DNA of 64,000 bases from Paenibacillus albicereus (GTDB taxonomy: Bacteria > Bacillota > Bacilli > Paenibacillales > Paenibacillaceae). The stretch is from assembly GCF_012676905.1 (NCBI RefSeq), contig NZ_CP051428.1, forward strand, positions 5,019,001-5,083,000, written 5' to 3'. This document shows, in pieces, positions 53,214-61,867 of the stretch. The translations under genes and the position numbers were made by a program. The notes below the pieces were generated by a model. That model worked only from the letters and a program-made list of their open reading frames with translations. It was not told the DNA's origin and ran no database searches. Positions within the stretch are counted from its first letter, which is position 1. Each line of letters begins with the position of its first letter.

Positions 53214-54455
53214 TCAGTGGGCTTCCACCTGATCGACATGGCGGATATGCTTGCGGTTCGCGGCCAGAAAGACGACCGACAGCAGCACGAAGGCGGCGCC
53301 GACGTAGAACGGCACGCTGTGCCCGAATCGCTCGCCCAGCTTGCCGGCCATGTACGGCGCGATCGCGCCGCCGATGAAGCGCAGGAAGCTGTAGGCGGCC
53401 GACGCCGTCGAGCGCTCGACCGGAGCGGCGTTCATGACGCCCGTGGTGATGAGCGTGTTGTTGTTGCCGAGCAGCGCTCCGGCGAACACGACGCTCGCGA
53501 TGACGACCCATTGGACGTCGGTCCAGATCGCCATCGCCAGCAGCGTCAGTCCGAACAGCGCCAGCATCGCGCACATCGTCTTGACCGTGCCGTACGCCCG
53601 CTGCAGACGCGGCGCCATGAACACCGACGTCAGCGCGAGCAGGATGCCCCAGCCGAGGAACACGTAGCCGATGCCGCGGATCTCCAGCCCCATGACGAAC
53701 GGCGCATAGGCCATGAGCGTGAAGAAGCCGATGTTGTACAGGCAGGCCGTGAGGCCGAACACGAGCAGCGGGCGGTGGCGGACGAGCGCCGTGATCGGGT
53801 CGGACAGCGAGATGCGGCGGACGGGATCGGCGGCTGCGGCAACCTGGCGCTCCTTGGGCATAAGCACGATCAGCGCGACGAAGGCGGCGACCATGCAGCC
53901 CGCGACGCCGAGGAACGGCCCTCTCCAGGACAGCGTCCCGAGCTCCCCGCCGAGCAGCGGTCCGACCGCGATGCCGATGCCGATCGCCGCTTCATAGAGG
54001 ATGATCGCCTTGGTGACGCCGCCGCGCGACATCGACACGATCGCGGTCAGCGCGGTCGCGACGAACAGCGCATTGCCGAGCCCCCAGCCGCCCCGGTAGG
54101 CGACGAGCTCCCAGATGCCGCCGGAGATGCCGCCGAGACCGGCGAACAGCGCCACGATGACGACGCCGGCGAGCAGCGTGCGCTTCATGCCGAGCCGGCT
54201 CGAGATGAGGCCGGTGACGAGCATCGCGACCGCCATGACCGCGTTGTAGCTCGTGAAGAGCAGCGTCGTCTGGCTTGGGCTGGCGTTCATTTTTTCCGAT
54301 ATGGCGGGCAGGATCGGGTCCACGAGCCCGATGCCCATGAACGAGATGACGCCCGCGAAAAAGACCGCCCACACGGCGCGGGGCTGGTTGAAGATGCTGG
54401 CAGACGGCTTCGCCGCCTCCTGGACGGCCTCTGCCGTCAACGTCGATTTTGCCAC
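53214..54455 (-). CDS. MFS multidrug-type transporter
   Basis: The 413-residue transporter has about twelve helices and an LVDPILPAISEKMNASPSQT opening typical of the Bmr/EmrD drug:H+ antiporter group, with motif A as LISSRLGMKRTLLAG. The start is GTG at 54455, with AGGAGTGAC upstream, 7 bases after the MerR stop. The MerR pairing points to drug-inducible efflux of the BmrR-Bmr kind; the substrate is unknown. A strong terminator follows. Confidence 0.9.
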   Translation of the reverse strand: MAKSTLTAEAVQEAAKPSASIFNQPRAVWAVFFAGVISFMGIGLVDPILPAISEKMNASPSQTTLLFTSYNAVMAVAMLVTGLISSRLGMKRTLLAGVVIVALFAGLGGISGGIWELVAYRGGWGLGNALFVATALTAIVSMSRGGVTKAIILYEAAIGIGIAVGPLLGGELGTLSWRGPFLGVAGCMVAAFVALIVLMPKERQVAAAADPVRRISLSDPITALVRHRPLLVFGLTACLYNIGFFTLMAYAPFVMGLEIRGIGYVFLGWGILLALTSVFMAPRLQRAYGTVKTMCAMLALFGLTLLAMAIWTDVQWVVIASVVFAGALLGNNNTLITTGVMNAAPVERSTASAAYSFLRFIGGAIAPYMAGKLGERFGHSVPFYVGAAFVLLSVVFLAANRKHIRHVDQVEAH

Positions 54456-54462
54456 GCTGCTG

Positions 54463-54885
54463 TCACTCCTGTTCTTGGTTCCAGGCTTGCCTCGCTTCGT
54501 CGATGCGCGCCTGCAGCTCATGGTATTCCTCGCGGACGCGCCCGATCTGGCTCAGCTTGGCGTCGATCATGGCCAGCTGCCGCTGCACGGCCGCCTCGAG
54601 CCGCAGCACGGCGGCGCGCTTCTCCTCGCCCGTCTCCTCCCGCACCGTCTGCCGCAGCTGCGTCAGCTCCTCGTGGATCGCCACATACTCCTGCAGCTCC
54701 TGCAAGGAAAATCCGAGCGCGTCGCGGGCGTCGATCAGCTTGCGCAGCCGCTGGACATGCTCCTCGCCATACAGCCGGTAGCCCCCGTCGCTCCGCTCCG
54801 GAGCGAGCAGCCCGATCTCCTCGTAGTAGCGGATCGTACGCTTCGTGAGGCCGGTCATCTGCGCGATGTCCTCGATCCTATACAT
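54463..54885 (-). CDS. MerR-family transcriptional regulator
   Basis: The 140-residue product has an N-terminal MerR helix-turn-helix (YRIEDIAQMTGLTKRTIRYY, residues 2-21) and wing, followed by a long dimerisation helix of about 70 residues. There is no separate ligand domain and no metal-binding cysteine set, so it is neither a metal-type nor a BmrR-type sensor; it resembles short MerR activators. It is translated just before the MFS exporter and probably controls it. GAGGTGGAGCG precedes the ATG. CAACGT / ACGTTG arms near 54962 could be its operator. Confidence 0.9.
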   Translation of the reverse strand: MYRIEDIAQMTGLTKRTIRYYEEIGLLAPERSDGGYRLYGEEHVQRLRKLIDARDALGFSLQELQEYVAIHEELTQLRQTVREETGEEKRAAVLRLEAAVQRQLAMIDAKLSQIGRVREEYHELQARIDEARQAWNQEQE

Positions 54886-54981
54886 CGCTCCACCTCTTTA
54901 GTTATTTATATTTTATTACTAAATTATTATAAGGTCATGTTACCACTTCATTACCTTAACGTCAACGTGAACGTTGGATGG

Positions 54982-55021
54982 AAAAAAACCCGCAGACGGC
55001 TTGAAGGCCGCTTGCGGGTGG
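54982..55021 (-). terminator. Intrinsic terminator of the siderophore-binding lipoprotein gene
   Basis: ACCCGCA and TGCGGGT pair with additional inner pairing, followed on the minus strand by seven T residues. Confidence 0.85.
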
Positions 55022-55069
55022 AGGAAACGATGTCGGTGCGGCGCCATGCGCGCCACGCCTGGCGCCGGA

Positions 55070-56014
55070 TCAAGGCAGCGCCAGGAATTGCTCGGTGAAC
55101 AGCTTCAGCAGGTGATCGAGCGTCGTCGGATCGCTGTACGTCGACGCTTCCGTGTCGATCGTAATGACCCGGCCGGCTTTGACGGCCGGAATGCCCTTCC
55201 ACGTCTCGGTCTCGAAGACGGGATTCTTCATGTCCTTGGTCTGGCTGAGGACGATGTAGTCGCCGGCATAGTCGCCCAGCTTTTCGCTGGAGAGCGCGTA
55301 GTAGCCCGGTCCGAGCACGTCCTTGGTGACGTTCTCCGGCATCTTGAGCCCCATCGCCTGGTACAGCACCTCGGTGCCGCGCGCCCAGTTGTTGCCGAAC
55401 ACATAGATGTTCTTGGCGTCGTACTCGTAGACGGATACGGTCGAATCCTCGCCGATCTTCGCCTTGATCTGCTTGCCCGCCTCCGCGGCGCGCGTCTTGA
55501 AGTCGTCGACCCATGCCTGGGCATCGGCTTCCTTGTTGAGCAGCTTGCCGATCTCGACCTGCTGCTGCAGGTAGTCGAGCTTGCCCCACGTATAGGCGAC
55601 CGTCGGCGCGATCTCCGCCATCTTGTCGAGGTTCTTGTTGTGCGTGCCGGCGATGATGAGGTCCGGCTCGAGCTCGACGATCTTCTCCAGGTTGTCCTCG
55701 GAGACGATCTCGACGCCCGCCAGCTTGTCCGTGAACAGCGGATTCTTGCCGGTCCATTCGTCGACGCCGACGAGCGGGATGCCGAGGGACAGCACGTTCG
55801 GCGCGCTGCCCAGCGCGATGATGCGCTGCGGGTTCGCCGGCACTTCCACCGGGCCGGATTCCGCCTGGTAGGTAATCGTGCCGGTCGCGGCCGGAGAAGC
55901 CGATGCCGCCGGCTCGGAGCCGGAATTAGCCGTGTTGCCGGAGTCTTTCGTCGATCCGCAGGCGCTGAGAACGAGCGTCAGCGTCAGCGCGATCGGTGCA
56001 AGCCATTTTTTCAT
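55070..56014 (-). CDS. Iron-siderophore ABC transporter substrate-binding lipoprotein
   Basis: The 314-residue lipoprotein has a lipobox (LTLVLSACGS, Cys19) and a class III binding protein fold with the FepB/FhuD-like PQRIIALGSAPNVLSLGIPLVG opening and NLEKIVELEPDLIIAGTHNK. It captures ferric siderophores outside the membrane. A perfect Fur box (56058-56072) overlaps its predicted promoter, so it is iron-repressed. No permease or ATPase gene is adjacent, so it must use a transporter encoded elsewhere. AAGGGGATTC precedes the ATG. Confidence 0.92.
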   Translation of the reverse strand: MKKWLAPIALTLTLVLSACGSTKDSGNTANSGSEPAASASPAATGTITYQAESGPVEVPANPQRIIALGSAPNVLSLGIPLVGVDEWTGKNPLFTDKLAGVEIVSEDNLEKIVELEPDLIIAGTHNKNLDKMAEIAPTVAYTWGKLDYLQQQVEIGKLLNKEADAQAWVDDFKTRAAEAGKQIKAKIGEDSTVSVYEYDAKNIYVFGNNWARGTEVLYQAMGLKMPENVTKDVLGPGYYALSSEKLGDYAGDYIVLSQTKDMKNPVFETETWKGIPAVKAGRVITIDTEASTYSDPTTLDHLLKLFTEQFLALP

Positions 56015-56057
56015 GTGGAGAATCCCCTTTGTGTGTCTATGTGTGCAAGGCTGTTGT

Positions 56058-56072
56058 TGATAATGATTATCA
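56058..56072. promoter_or_regulatory. Fur box, perfect 7-1-7 match
   Basis: TGATAATGATTATCA is exactly the Fur 7-1-7 consensus and lies 43 bases upstream of the siderophore-binding gene. Confidence 0.92.
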
Positions 56073-56088
56073 GTATCGACATACTCAA
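56060..56088 (-). promoter_or_regulatory. Predicted sigma-A promoter overlapped by the Fur box
   Basis: On the minus strand TTGAGT and CATTAT are 17 bases apart; the -10 lies inside the Fur box, which explains repression. Confidence 0.6.
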
Positions 56089-56240
56089 TATAAAGGGATG
56101 GACCCTCTCTGTCAATAGGCAAAAACAGGCCCTCGCCCGCCGGTTTGCCGAAGAAAGAATCGTGGTAATTCCGGATTAAATACCTTGCGGTCATCGGCAG
56201 CGCCGGAAGGCGAGCCGGACCGTCGGACGGAGGCGTCGCC

Positions 56241-57182
56241 ATGAGCGAGTTCGGCTTGGAAAACGGAACCGGCCCGGGAAGGCCGGCCCGGAAAGCGATG
56301 GTCATCCTGAATCCTTCCTCCGGGAAGGAAAAGGCGGCCGGCTATGCGCGGGACATCGAAGAGGTGCTGCGCGACAAAGGCTACGAAGTCGAGCTGCGCG
56401 AGACGGCCGGCGAGCAGGACGCGACGCGCTTCTGCCGCTCCGCCTGCGAGATGCGCTGCGACCTCGTCGTCTCGATGGGCGGCGACGGCACGCTGAATGA
56501 GACGATCAATGGCTTGATGCGGCAGGAGCATCGTCCACGGCTCGGCATCGTGCCGCTCGGCACCGTGAACGACTTCGCGCGGGCGCTCGGCATCCCGCTC
56601 GATCCGCAAGCGGCGATCGCCGCGATCGCTTCGGACCGTTTCCGCCACGTCGATCTGGGCCGGATGAACGATCGCCTGTTCACGAACGTGGTGGCGGCCG
56701 GCAACATCGCCGAGGCCGTGGCGGCGGTCACCTCGGAGGAGAAGTCGAAGCTCGGCTCGCTGGCCTACCTCAAGGAAGGACTCAAGGAGCTGGTCTCGCA
56801 GAAGGCTTACCCGATGCGGATCGACTATGACGGCCAGTCGTGGGAGGGCGAGTCGCCGCTGTTCGTCGCCGCGCTGACGAACTCGGTCGCCGGGTTCGAG
56901 AAGATGGTGCCGGAGGCGTCGGTGGACGACGGCCTCATCCACGGCTTCATCTTCAAGGACCTCGGCCTGCTCGGCACGCTGAGCGCGGGCTGGTCGCTGT
57001 GGGCCGGCAGCCTCAAGGAGCATAAGGACGTCATCGCCTTCACGGCGCGGCAGGTGAGCGTGCGCTCGTCCGAGCGCGTGCGGACCAACGTAGACGGAGA
57101 GGAAGGCCCCGACCTGCCGCTGGAGCTGCAGGTGCTGCCGGGCCATGTCGAGGTCGTCGTGCCGGAGGAGGCAGGCGGCTGA
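56241..57182 (+). CDS. Diacylglycerol/lipid kinase family protein
   Basis: The 313-residue enzyme belongs to the DagK/YegS family: MVILNPSSGKEKA nucleotide loop, the GGDGTLNE signature, PLGTVNDFARALGIP, and a C-terminal domain with the ASVDDGLIHGFIFKD acid. It phosphorylates diacylglycerol or a related lipid in membrane lipid recycling. GGAGGCGTCGCC precedes the ATG. It is divergent from the iron-binding gene across 226 bases. Confidence 0.92.
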   Translation: MSEFGLENGTGPGRPARKAMVILNPSSGKEKAAGYARDIEEVLRDKGYEVELRETAGEQDATRFCRSACEMRCDLVVSMGGDGTLNETINGLMRQEHRPRLGIVPLGTVNDFARALGIPLDPQAAIAAIASDRFRHVDLGRMNDRLFTNVVAAGNIAEAVAAVTSEEKSKLGSLAYLKEGLKELVSQKAYPMRIDYDGQSWEGESPLFVAALTNSVAGFEKMVPEASVDDGLIHGFIFKDLGLLGTLSAGWSLWAGSLKEHKDVIAFTARQVSVRSSERVRTNVDGEEGPDLPLELQVLPGHVEVVVPEEAGG

Positions 57183-57210
57183 CCGCATTTTGCCGGGCTC
57201 CATGCAGTCG

Positions 57211-57244
57211 CGAAAAAGAGCCGCTCCGGCCGGAGCGGCTCTTG
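57211..57244 (-). terminator. Intrinsic terminator of the purple acid phosphatase-like gene
   Basis: GAGCCGCTCCGG and CCGGAGCGGCTC form a perfect stem; the minus strand continues TTTTTCGC. Confidence 0.85.
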
Positions 57245-57300
57245 GCGCTGCAAGCTGCGGGCCGCCGTCCTCGCGGACGCGGCTCTGCCGTCGATGGACG

Positions 57301-59235
57301 CTATTTCACGATTCCGAACCGGTCGTACAAGGCCGTCGAGCCGGCTTCGGTCGTCGTGTACACCTGGAACGTGAGGCGGTCCGTGCTGACCGTGACGCCG
57401 GTGAACATCTCCTTGCCGGGCTGGCCGTACTTGTACGCGTACGGGAACGGGCCGGACTTCGGCGTATAGCGCTTGTCCCCCGCGGCATTGCTCGTCACGT
57501 ACAGCGTGCCGTTTGGCCGCACCATGTCTCCGTTCGCGTCCAGCGTCGGATTCGTTTGCGGCGAGTTCGCCTTCATCGGATACGTCCGCGTGTACGTGTG
57601 GTCATGCCCGCCGAGCACCGCGTCGATGCCGAGCTCGTCGAACACCTTCGTCAGGTTGTTGCGGAAGAACAAGATATCGGAGGAGCTGGAGTGGTTGGCG
57701 ACGGAGTAGGGCGACTTGTGCAGCAGCACGATCTTCCATTTCTTCGACGAGGCGGCCGCATCGGCGCGCAGCCAGGCGACTTGCTTCTGGTAGATCGGAT
57801 CGGAGCCGCTCGCTTCGTCGAACTCCGTGTTCAGCACCATGAAGTGCGCCGGGCCGTAGTCGAACGAGTAGACCGAGCCGGCCGGCTGCGCGCCCGTGCC
57901 CGTATCCGGCAGGTTGAAATGCCAGCCGAAGTTGCTGTAGCTCTTGCTCTCATGGTTGCCGACCGCAGGTGCAAGCGGCAGCCGCCGCAGCAGCTCCGCC
58001 GGCTTGCCGAGCACCCAGCCCCACTGGCTCTCCAGGTCGCCGTTGTCGACGAGGTCGCCGGTCACGGCGACGAAGCGGGCATCCGGGAACTTGGCCATGC
58101 CTTCGGTCAGCGTATGGTTCCAGGTGACGAACTCGCTCTCGGTCGTTCCCTGCGGATCGGTCGTGAACAGGAACGAATACGAGGACGGGGATGATTCCGC
58201 CGTGCGGAACGTGCCGACCGCGCTCCAGCGGCCGCTCGTGCCGTCGCCGGCCCGGTAGCTGTACGTCGTGCCGGGCTTCAGCCCCGTCGCCGTCGCCTTG
58301 TGGCTGACGTAGGACGTCTTTTTGCCGGCGCTTTTGTCGGAGCTGGAGGCGTATGCCTGGATCGACTGGGACGTGCCGGCGATGGATGTCGCCGCAGCGG
58401 AAGGCCAGGTGGCGTCCGTGTACGTCCCCTCGACGATCTCCAGCCGGGTGCCGGTGACGGCAGACGGCGTGTACCAGGCGAAGGCGCGGGAAGAGGCCGG
58501 ATCGCCGGAGAACGTCATGGCCAGCGATGCCGGGGCTTCCGCGCCGCCGCCGGGCGTGCCGGAGCCGGTCGGAACGGCGAGCAGCTGCATGTCCCAGTAC
58601 AGGTCGGAGCTGCTCGGGCTCTGGTTGTGCACCTCGGCGGCGATGATGTTGACGCCCGGCTTCAGCGCGGCGCGGAGCGCGGCCGTGAGATCGGCTTGCA
58701 TGACGACCGGCAGGTCCTTGCTCGTCGTGGCCAGCGTCGAGTAGGACACCGTCCCGCTCGGCATGCTGGCGCGGTAGACTTCCTGGCCATTGGCGTACAG
58801 GACGAGCCCGTCGTCCACGCCGAACAGGCCCTGGAAGCTTTCATAAGCGGAAGGATCGGCGATCGCGATGGATTTGCTGAAGTAAGAGGCCGTGTTCTTC
58901 TGGCTCGTGCCGGGGCCATAGGCGATGACGGTCGACACCTTGCCGAACTCGCTGGAAGGGGCCACATTGTTCGTCGCGTTGCCGGACGAGTCCGTCTTGT
59001 AGCCGAGCGGAGCTTGTCCGCTCTTCCAGCCGGAGTAGTCGTAGGACGCGCTCTTCATCGCCGCGCCGTAGTCCTTGCCCTCGTCGCTGTAGCTCCAGCG
59101 GTCGGCTTTGGCGATCAGGACCGCCGGGCTCGCGGCGGCGTGGACCGCCGGCGGCTCCTGCAGTCCTGGCAGCAGCGCCGCTCCGAGCAGCGATGCCGCG
59201 AGCAAGATGCGGGGCCAAGCTTGAATTCGGTTCAT
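57301..59235 (-). CDS. Secreted purple acid phosphatase-like metallophosphoesterase
   Basis: The 644-residue product has a signal peptide (core about 10-25), an N-terminal beta-rich region of about 200 residues, a fibronectin-like module (about 235-345) and a metallophosphatase domain with TTDPQGT, GDLVDNGD, GNHESK, LLHKSPY and GGHDHTYTRTYP. These are the metal ligands of the purple acid phosphatase type. It likely releases phosphate from organic esters outside the cell. GGAGG is 6 bases before the ATG at 59235 and only 3 before the one at 59238. No Pho box was seen. A terminator follows. Confidence 0.9.
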   Translation of the reverse strand: MNRIQAWPRILLAASLLGAALLPGLQEPPAVHAAASPAVLIAKADRWSYSDEGKDYGAAMKSASYDYSGWKSGQAPLGYKTDSSGNATNNVAPSSEFGKVSTVIAYGPGTSQKNTASYFSKSIAIADPSAYESFQGLFGVDDGLVLYANGQEVYRASMPSGTVSYSTLATTSKDLPVVMQADLTAALRAALKPGVNIIAAEVHNQSPSSSDLYWDMQLLAVPTGSGTPGGGAEAPASLAMTFSGDPASSRAFAWYTPSAVTGTRLEIVEGTYTDATWPSAAATSIAGTSQSIQAYASSSDKSAGKKTSYVSHKATATGLKPGTTYSYRAGDGTSGRWSAVGTFRTAESSPSSYSFLFTTDPQGTTESEFVTWNHTLTEGMAKFPDARFVAVTGDLVDNGDLESQWGWVLGKPAELLRRLPLAPAVGNHESKSYSNFGWHFNLPDTGTGAQPAGSVYSFDYGPAHFMVLNTEFDEASGSDPIYQKQVAWLRADAAASSKKWKIVLLHKSPYSVANHSSSSDILFFRNNLTKVFDELGIDAVLGGHDHTYTRTYPMKANSPQTNPTLDANGDMVRPNGTLYVTSNAAGDKRYTPKSGPFPYAYKYGQPGKEMFTGVTVSTDRLTFQVYTTTEAGSTALYDRFGIVK

Positions 59236-59492
59236 CATTCTCCTCCATTCCTGAATGAAATCATCTTACTTTAGCACCGAACCTTTTCCACAAGGTTACC
59301 TGGAGATGAATGTTATGTTAATAAATGGATGCGGGAGTCCGGTTGGAATAGAGGTTGAAGCGCTTGCTCGGGCTATGTCAAAATGAATAGGACGCGGATC
59401 GTGCGCGGATTCATTCCAGCGGAGGGATGGGATGCGGGATGCTCCGCTGCTATTCCGCTGGACACATTCCCGATCAAGGAGGCAACCGAGCG

Positions 59493-60410
59493 ATGAGAAC
59501 ATTCAAGCTGGGCGCGAGCGCCCTGGAGGTGCCGGCGGTCGCCGTCGGCTGCATGCGCATCAACTCGCTGGACAAGCCGGAGGCGGAGCGCTTCGTCCGC
59601 AGCGCGCTGGAGCTCGGCGCGAACTTCTTCGACCATGCCGACATCTACGGCGGCGGCGAGTGCGAGGAGATTTTCGCGGAAGCGGCCGGCATGAGCCCGA
59701 GCGTGCGCGAGGGCTTGATCCTCCAGTCCAAGTGCGGCATCCGGCCGGGACAGTTCGACTTTTCCAAGGAGCATATCCTCGGGTCGGTCGACCAGATCCT
59801 GCAGCGGCTGCGCACCGACTACCTGGACGTGCTGCTGCTGCACCGTCCGGACACGCTCGTCGAGCCGGAGGAGGTCGCCGAGGCGTTCGACCAGCTGGAG
59901 CGCTCCGGCAAGGTGCGGCACTTCGGCGTCTCCAACCAGAACCCGATGCAGATCCAGCTGCTGCAGAAATCGGTCAAGCAGCCGCTCGTCGCGAACCAGC
60001 TGCAGCTGAGCATCACGAACAGCACGATGATCTCGCAGGGCTTCAACGTCAACATGCAGAACGAGGCCGCCGTGAACCGCGACGGCAGCGTGCTCGACTT
60101 CTGCCGGCTGCACGACATCACGATCCAGCCTTGGTCTCCTTTCCAGTATGGCTTCTTCGAGGGCGTATTCCTCGGCAGCGAGAAGTTCCCGGAGCTGAAC
60201 GCCAAGATCGACGAGATCGCCGGGCGCTACAGCGTCAGCGCGACGACGATCGCGATGGCCTGGCTGCTGCGCCATCCGGCGAACATGCAGCCGGTGACCG
60301 GCACGACGAGCGTCGAACGGCTCGCCGACTGCGTGCGCGCGGCGGACATCCGCCTGACGCGCGAGGAATGGTACGACATCTTCCGGGCGGCGGGCAACGT
60401 GCTGCCTTGA
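59493..60410 (+). CDS. Aldo/keto reductase (YdhF-like)
   Basis: The 305-residue oxidoreductase has the catalytic Asp and Tyr in FFDHADIYGGG, the Lys in LQSKCGIRPGQFDFS and the His in LLLHRPDTL; the C-terminal cofactor loop reads GTTSVERLADC. The pattern with CGIRPGQFDFS matches the YdhF branch. It is NADPH-dependent; the natural substrate is unknown. AAGGAGGCAACCGAGCG precedes the ATG. Monocistronic, with a strong terminator. Confidence 0.92.
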   Translation: MRTFKLGASALEVPAVAVGCMRINSLDKPEAERFVRSALELGANFFDHADIYGGGECEEIFAEAAGMSPSVREGLILQSKCGIRPGQFDFSKEHILGSVDQILQRLRTDYLDVLLLHRPDTLVEPEEVAEAFDQLERSGKVRHFGVSNQNPMQIQLLQKSVKQPLVANQLQLSITNSTMISQGFNVNMQNEAAVNRDGSVLDFCRLHDITIQPWSPFQYGFFEGVFLGSEKFPELNAKIDEIAGRYSVSATTIAMAWLLRHPANMQPVTGTTSVERLADCVRAADIRLTREEWYDIFRAAGNVLP

Positions 60411-60454
60411 TGCGTGCGGCTGCGGTAGCAGCCGGCGGACTTGCTGCGCAGCAA

Positions 60455-60506
60455 CAAGAGGGCTGTCCCATGGGTCGGTTGAACGACCTTCGGGACAGCC
60501 CTCTTT
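60455..60506 (+). terminator. Intrinsic terminator of the YdhF-like gene
   Basis: AGAGGGCTGTCCC and GGGACAGCCCTCT form a 13-bp stem around a loop that pairs further, followed by TTTGC. Confidence 0.8.
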
Positions 60507-61174
60507 GCTGCGCGGTTTTTGCGTGGGCAGAGGTTTGCCTTTGGCGCTTGGAGCGCTCGCTACGCGCGAATTTCCCGTGCGTAGTCAGCCTTTTTCGGCG
60601 CGGGCCTTAGGTTCGTCGACCCGTGACTGCATGAGCGGGTCCGGACTGCCTTCAGGCGTCGTGCCGGCCCTCCAATCGCGCGATGAGCGGGTCCGGACTG
60701 CCTTCGGGCATCGCGCCCACCCAGCAATCGCGCGATGAGCGGGTCGGGACTGCCTTCGGGCGTCGTGCCGACCCAGCAATCACGCGATGAGCGAGTCCGG
60801 ACTGCCTTCAGTCATCGCGCCGACCCAGCAATCGCGCGATGAGCGAGTTCGGACTGCCTTCAGGCGTCGTGCCCACCCCGCAATCGCGCGATGAGCGGGT
60901 CCGGACTGCCTTCAGGCGTCGTGCCGACCCAGCAAGCGCGCGATGAGCGGGTCGGGACTGCCTTCGGGTACCGAGCCGACCCAGCAATCGCGCGATGAGC
61001 GGGTCGGGACTGCCTTCGGGTACCGAGCCGACCCAGCAATCGTGCGATGAGCGGGTCCGGACTGCCTTCGGCCTTCCCAGCGCCGCCGGGTTCGGACAGC
61101 GGACGAACCCGGCGGCATGGCTTCGCGGACGGCAGGCCCTCGCCCTCCCGTCCGCGAAGCCATGCCGCCGCGGG
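60507..61174. other. Intergenic region occupied by the second 52-bp array
   Basis: About 670 bases. Most of it is the tandem array at 60631-61080. A palindrome of about 20 bp (GCCATGCCGCC and its near complement, near 61115-61170) sits between the array and the response regulator stop and may serve as its terminator. No gene is seen. Confidence 0.6.
60631..61080. repeat. 52-bp tandem repeat array, 9 copies
   Basis: Units start at 60631, 60683, 60735 and so on every 52 bases to 61047. Each unit reads ATGAGCGGGTCnGGACTGCC, then TTCnGG, a variable middle and CGACCCAGCAATCGCGCG. The period and the core GGGTCnnGACTnCCTTCA are shared, in opposite orientation, with the array at 38347-39057. Confidence 0.95.
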
Positions 61175-61867
61175 CTACGCCTTGCGCCGGTACACCCGCT
61201 CCGGGCGGCCGACGCTGCCGTAGGCCAGATCGGCCTGCAAGCGGCCCGCGCTGACGAGGTACTCGAGATAGCGGCGCGCCGTCGAGCGGCTGATGCCGAG
61301 CCGCGCGCTGAGGAGCGGAGCGGTCAGCGGCCCCTCCTCCTCGGCGAGCAGCCCGCTCACCTTGTCGAGCGTGAGCTGGTCGATGCCCTTTGGATACGCC
61401 GATTGCCGGCCCCGCTCCGCGACCGGCTCGCGCAGCCGCAGCAGCGCGTCGATCTCGGGCTGGCCGAGCGCTCCGGCCGCCTCGAGGGTCGCCATCCGCT
61501 CGCGGTAGGAGCGGAAGCCGAGCAGCGCCTCCTGCAGCCGATCGAAAATGACCGGCTTGAGCAGATAATCGTAGACGCCGCCCTCGATCGCCTCGCGCAC
61601 CCGGTGCAGCTCCTTGGCCGCCGTCACCATGATGACGCCGGCGCGAGGATGCTCGGCGCGGATGCGGCGCAGCAGCTCCAGCCCGTCCACATGCGGCAGG
61701 AACAGATCGAGCAGCACGAGATCCGGCTGCAGGATGTCGAGCAGCTCCAGCGCCTGGCGGCCGTCGGTCGCGACGCCGGCCGCCTCGAAGCCTTCCACCT
61801 TGCCGACGAACCGGCGGTGGATCTCGGCGTTGCGCACGTCGTCCTCGACGATGAGCACTTGAATCAT
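61175..61867 (-). CDS. CitB/DctR-type response regulator
   Basis: The 230-residue regulator has a receiver domain (VLIVEDD acidic pair, phosphoacceptor Asp54 in VLLDLFLP, Thr in MVTAAK, Lys in YLLKPV) and a C-terminal winged helix-turn-helix (about 170-225, SARLGISRSTARRYLEYLV) as in CitB/DcuR/MalR. Its ATG overlaps the kinase stop as ATGA. With the kinase it should control di- or tricarboxylate uptake; the divergent TctC-type gene is the obvious target. Confidence 0.93.
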   Translation of the reverse strand: MIQVLIVEDDVRNAEIHRRFVGKVEGFEAAGVATDGRQALELLDILQPDLVLLDLFLPHVDGLELLRRIRAEHPRAGVIMVTAAKELHRVREAIEGGVYDYLLKPVIFDRLQEALLGFRSYRERMATLEAAGALGQPEIDALLRLREPVAERGRQSAYPKGIDQLTLDKVSGLLAEEEGPLTAPLLSARLGISRSTARRYLEYLVSAGRLQADLAYGSVGRPERVYRRKA

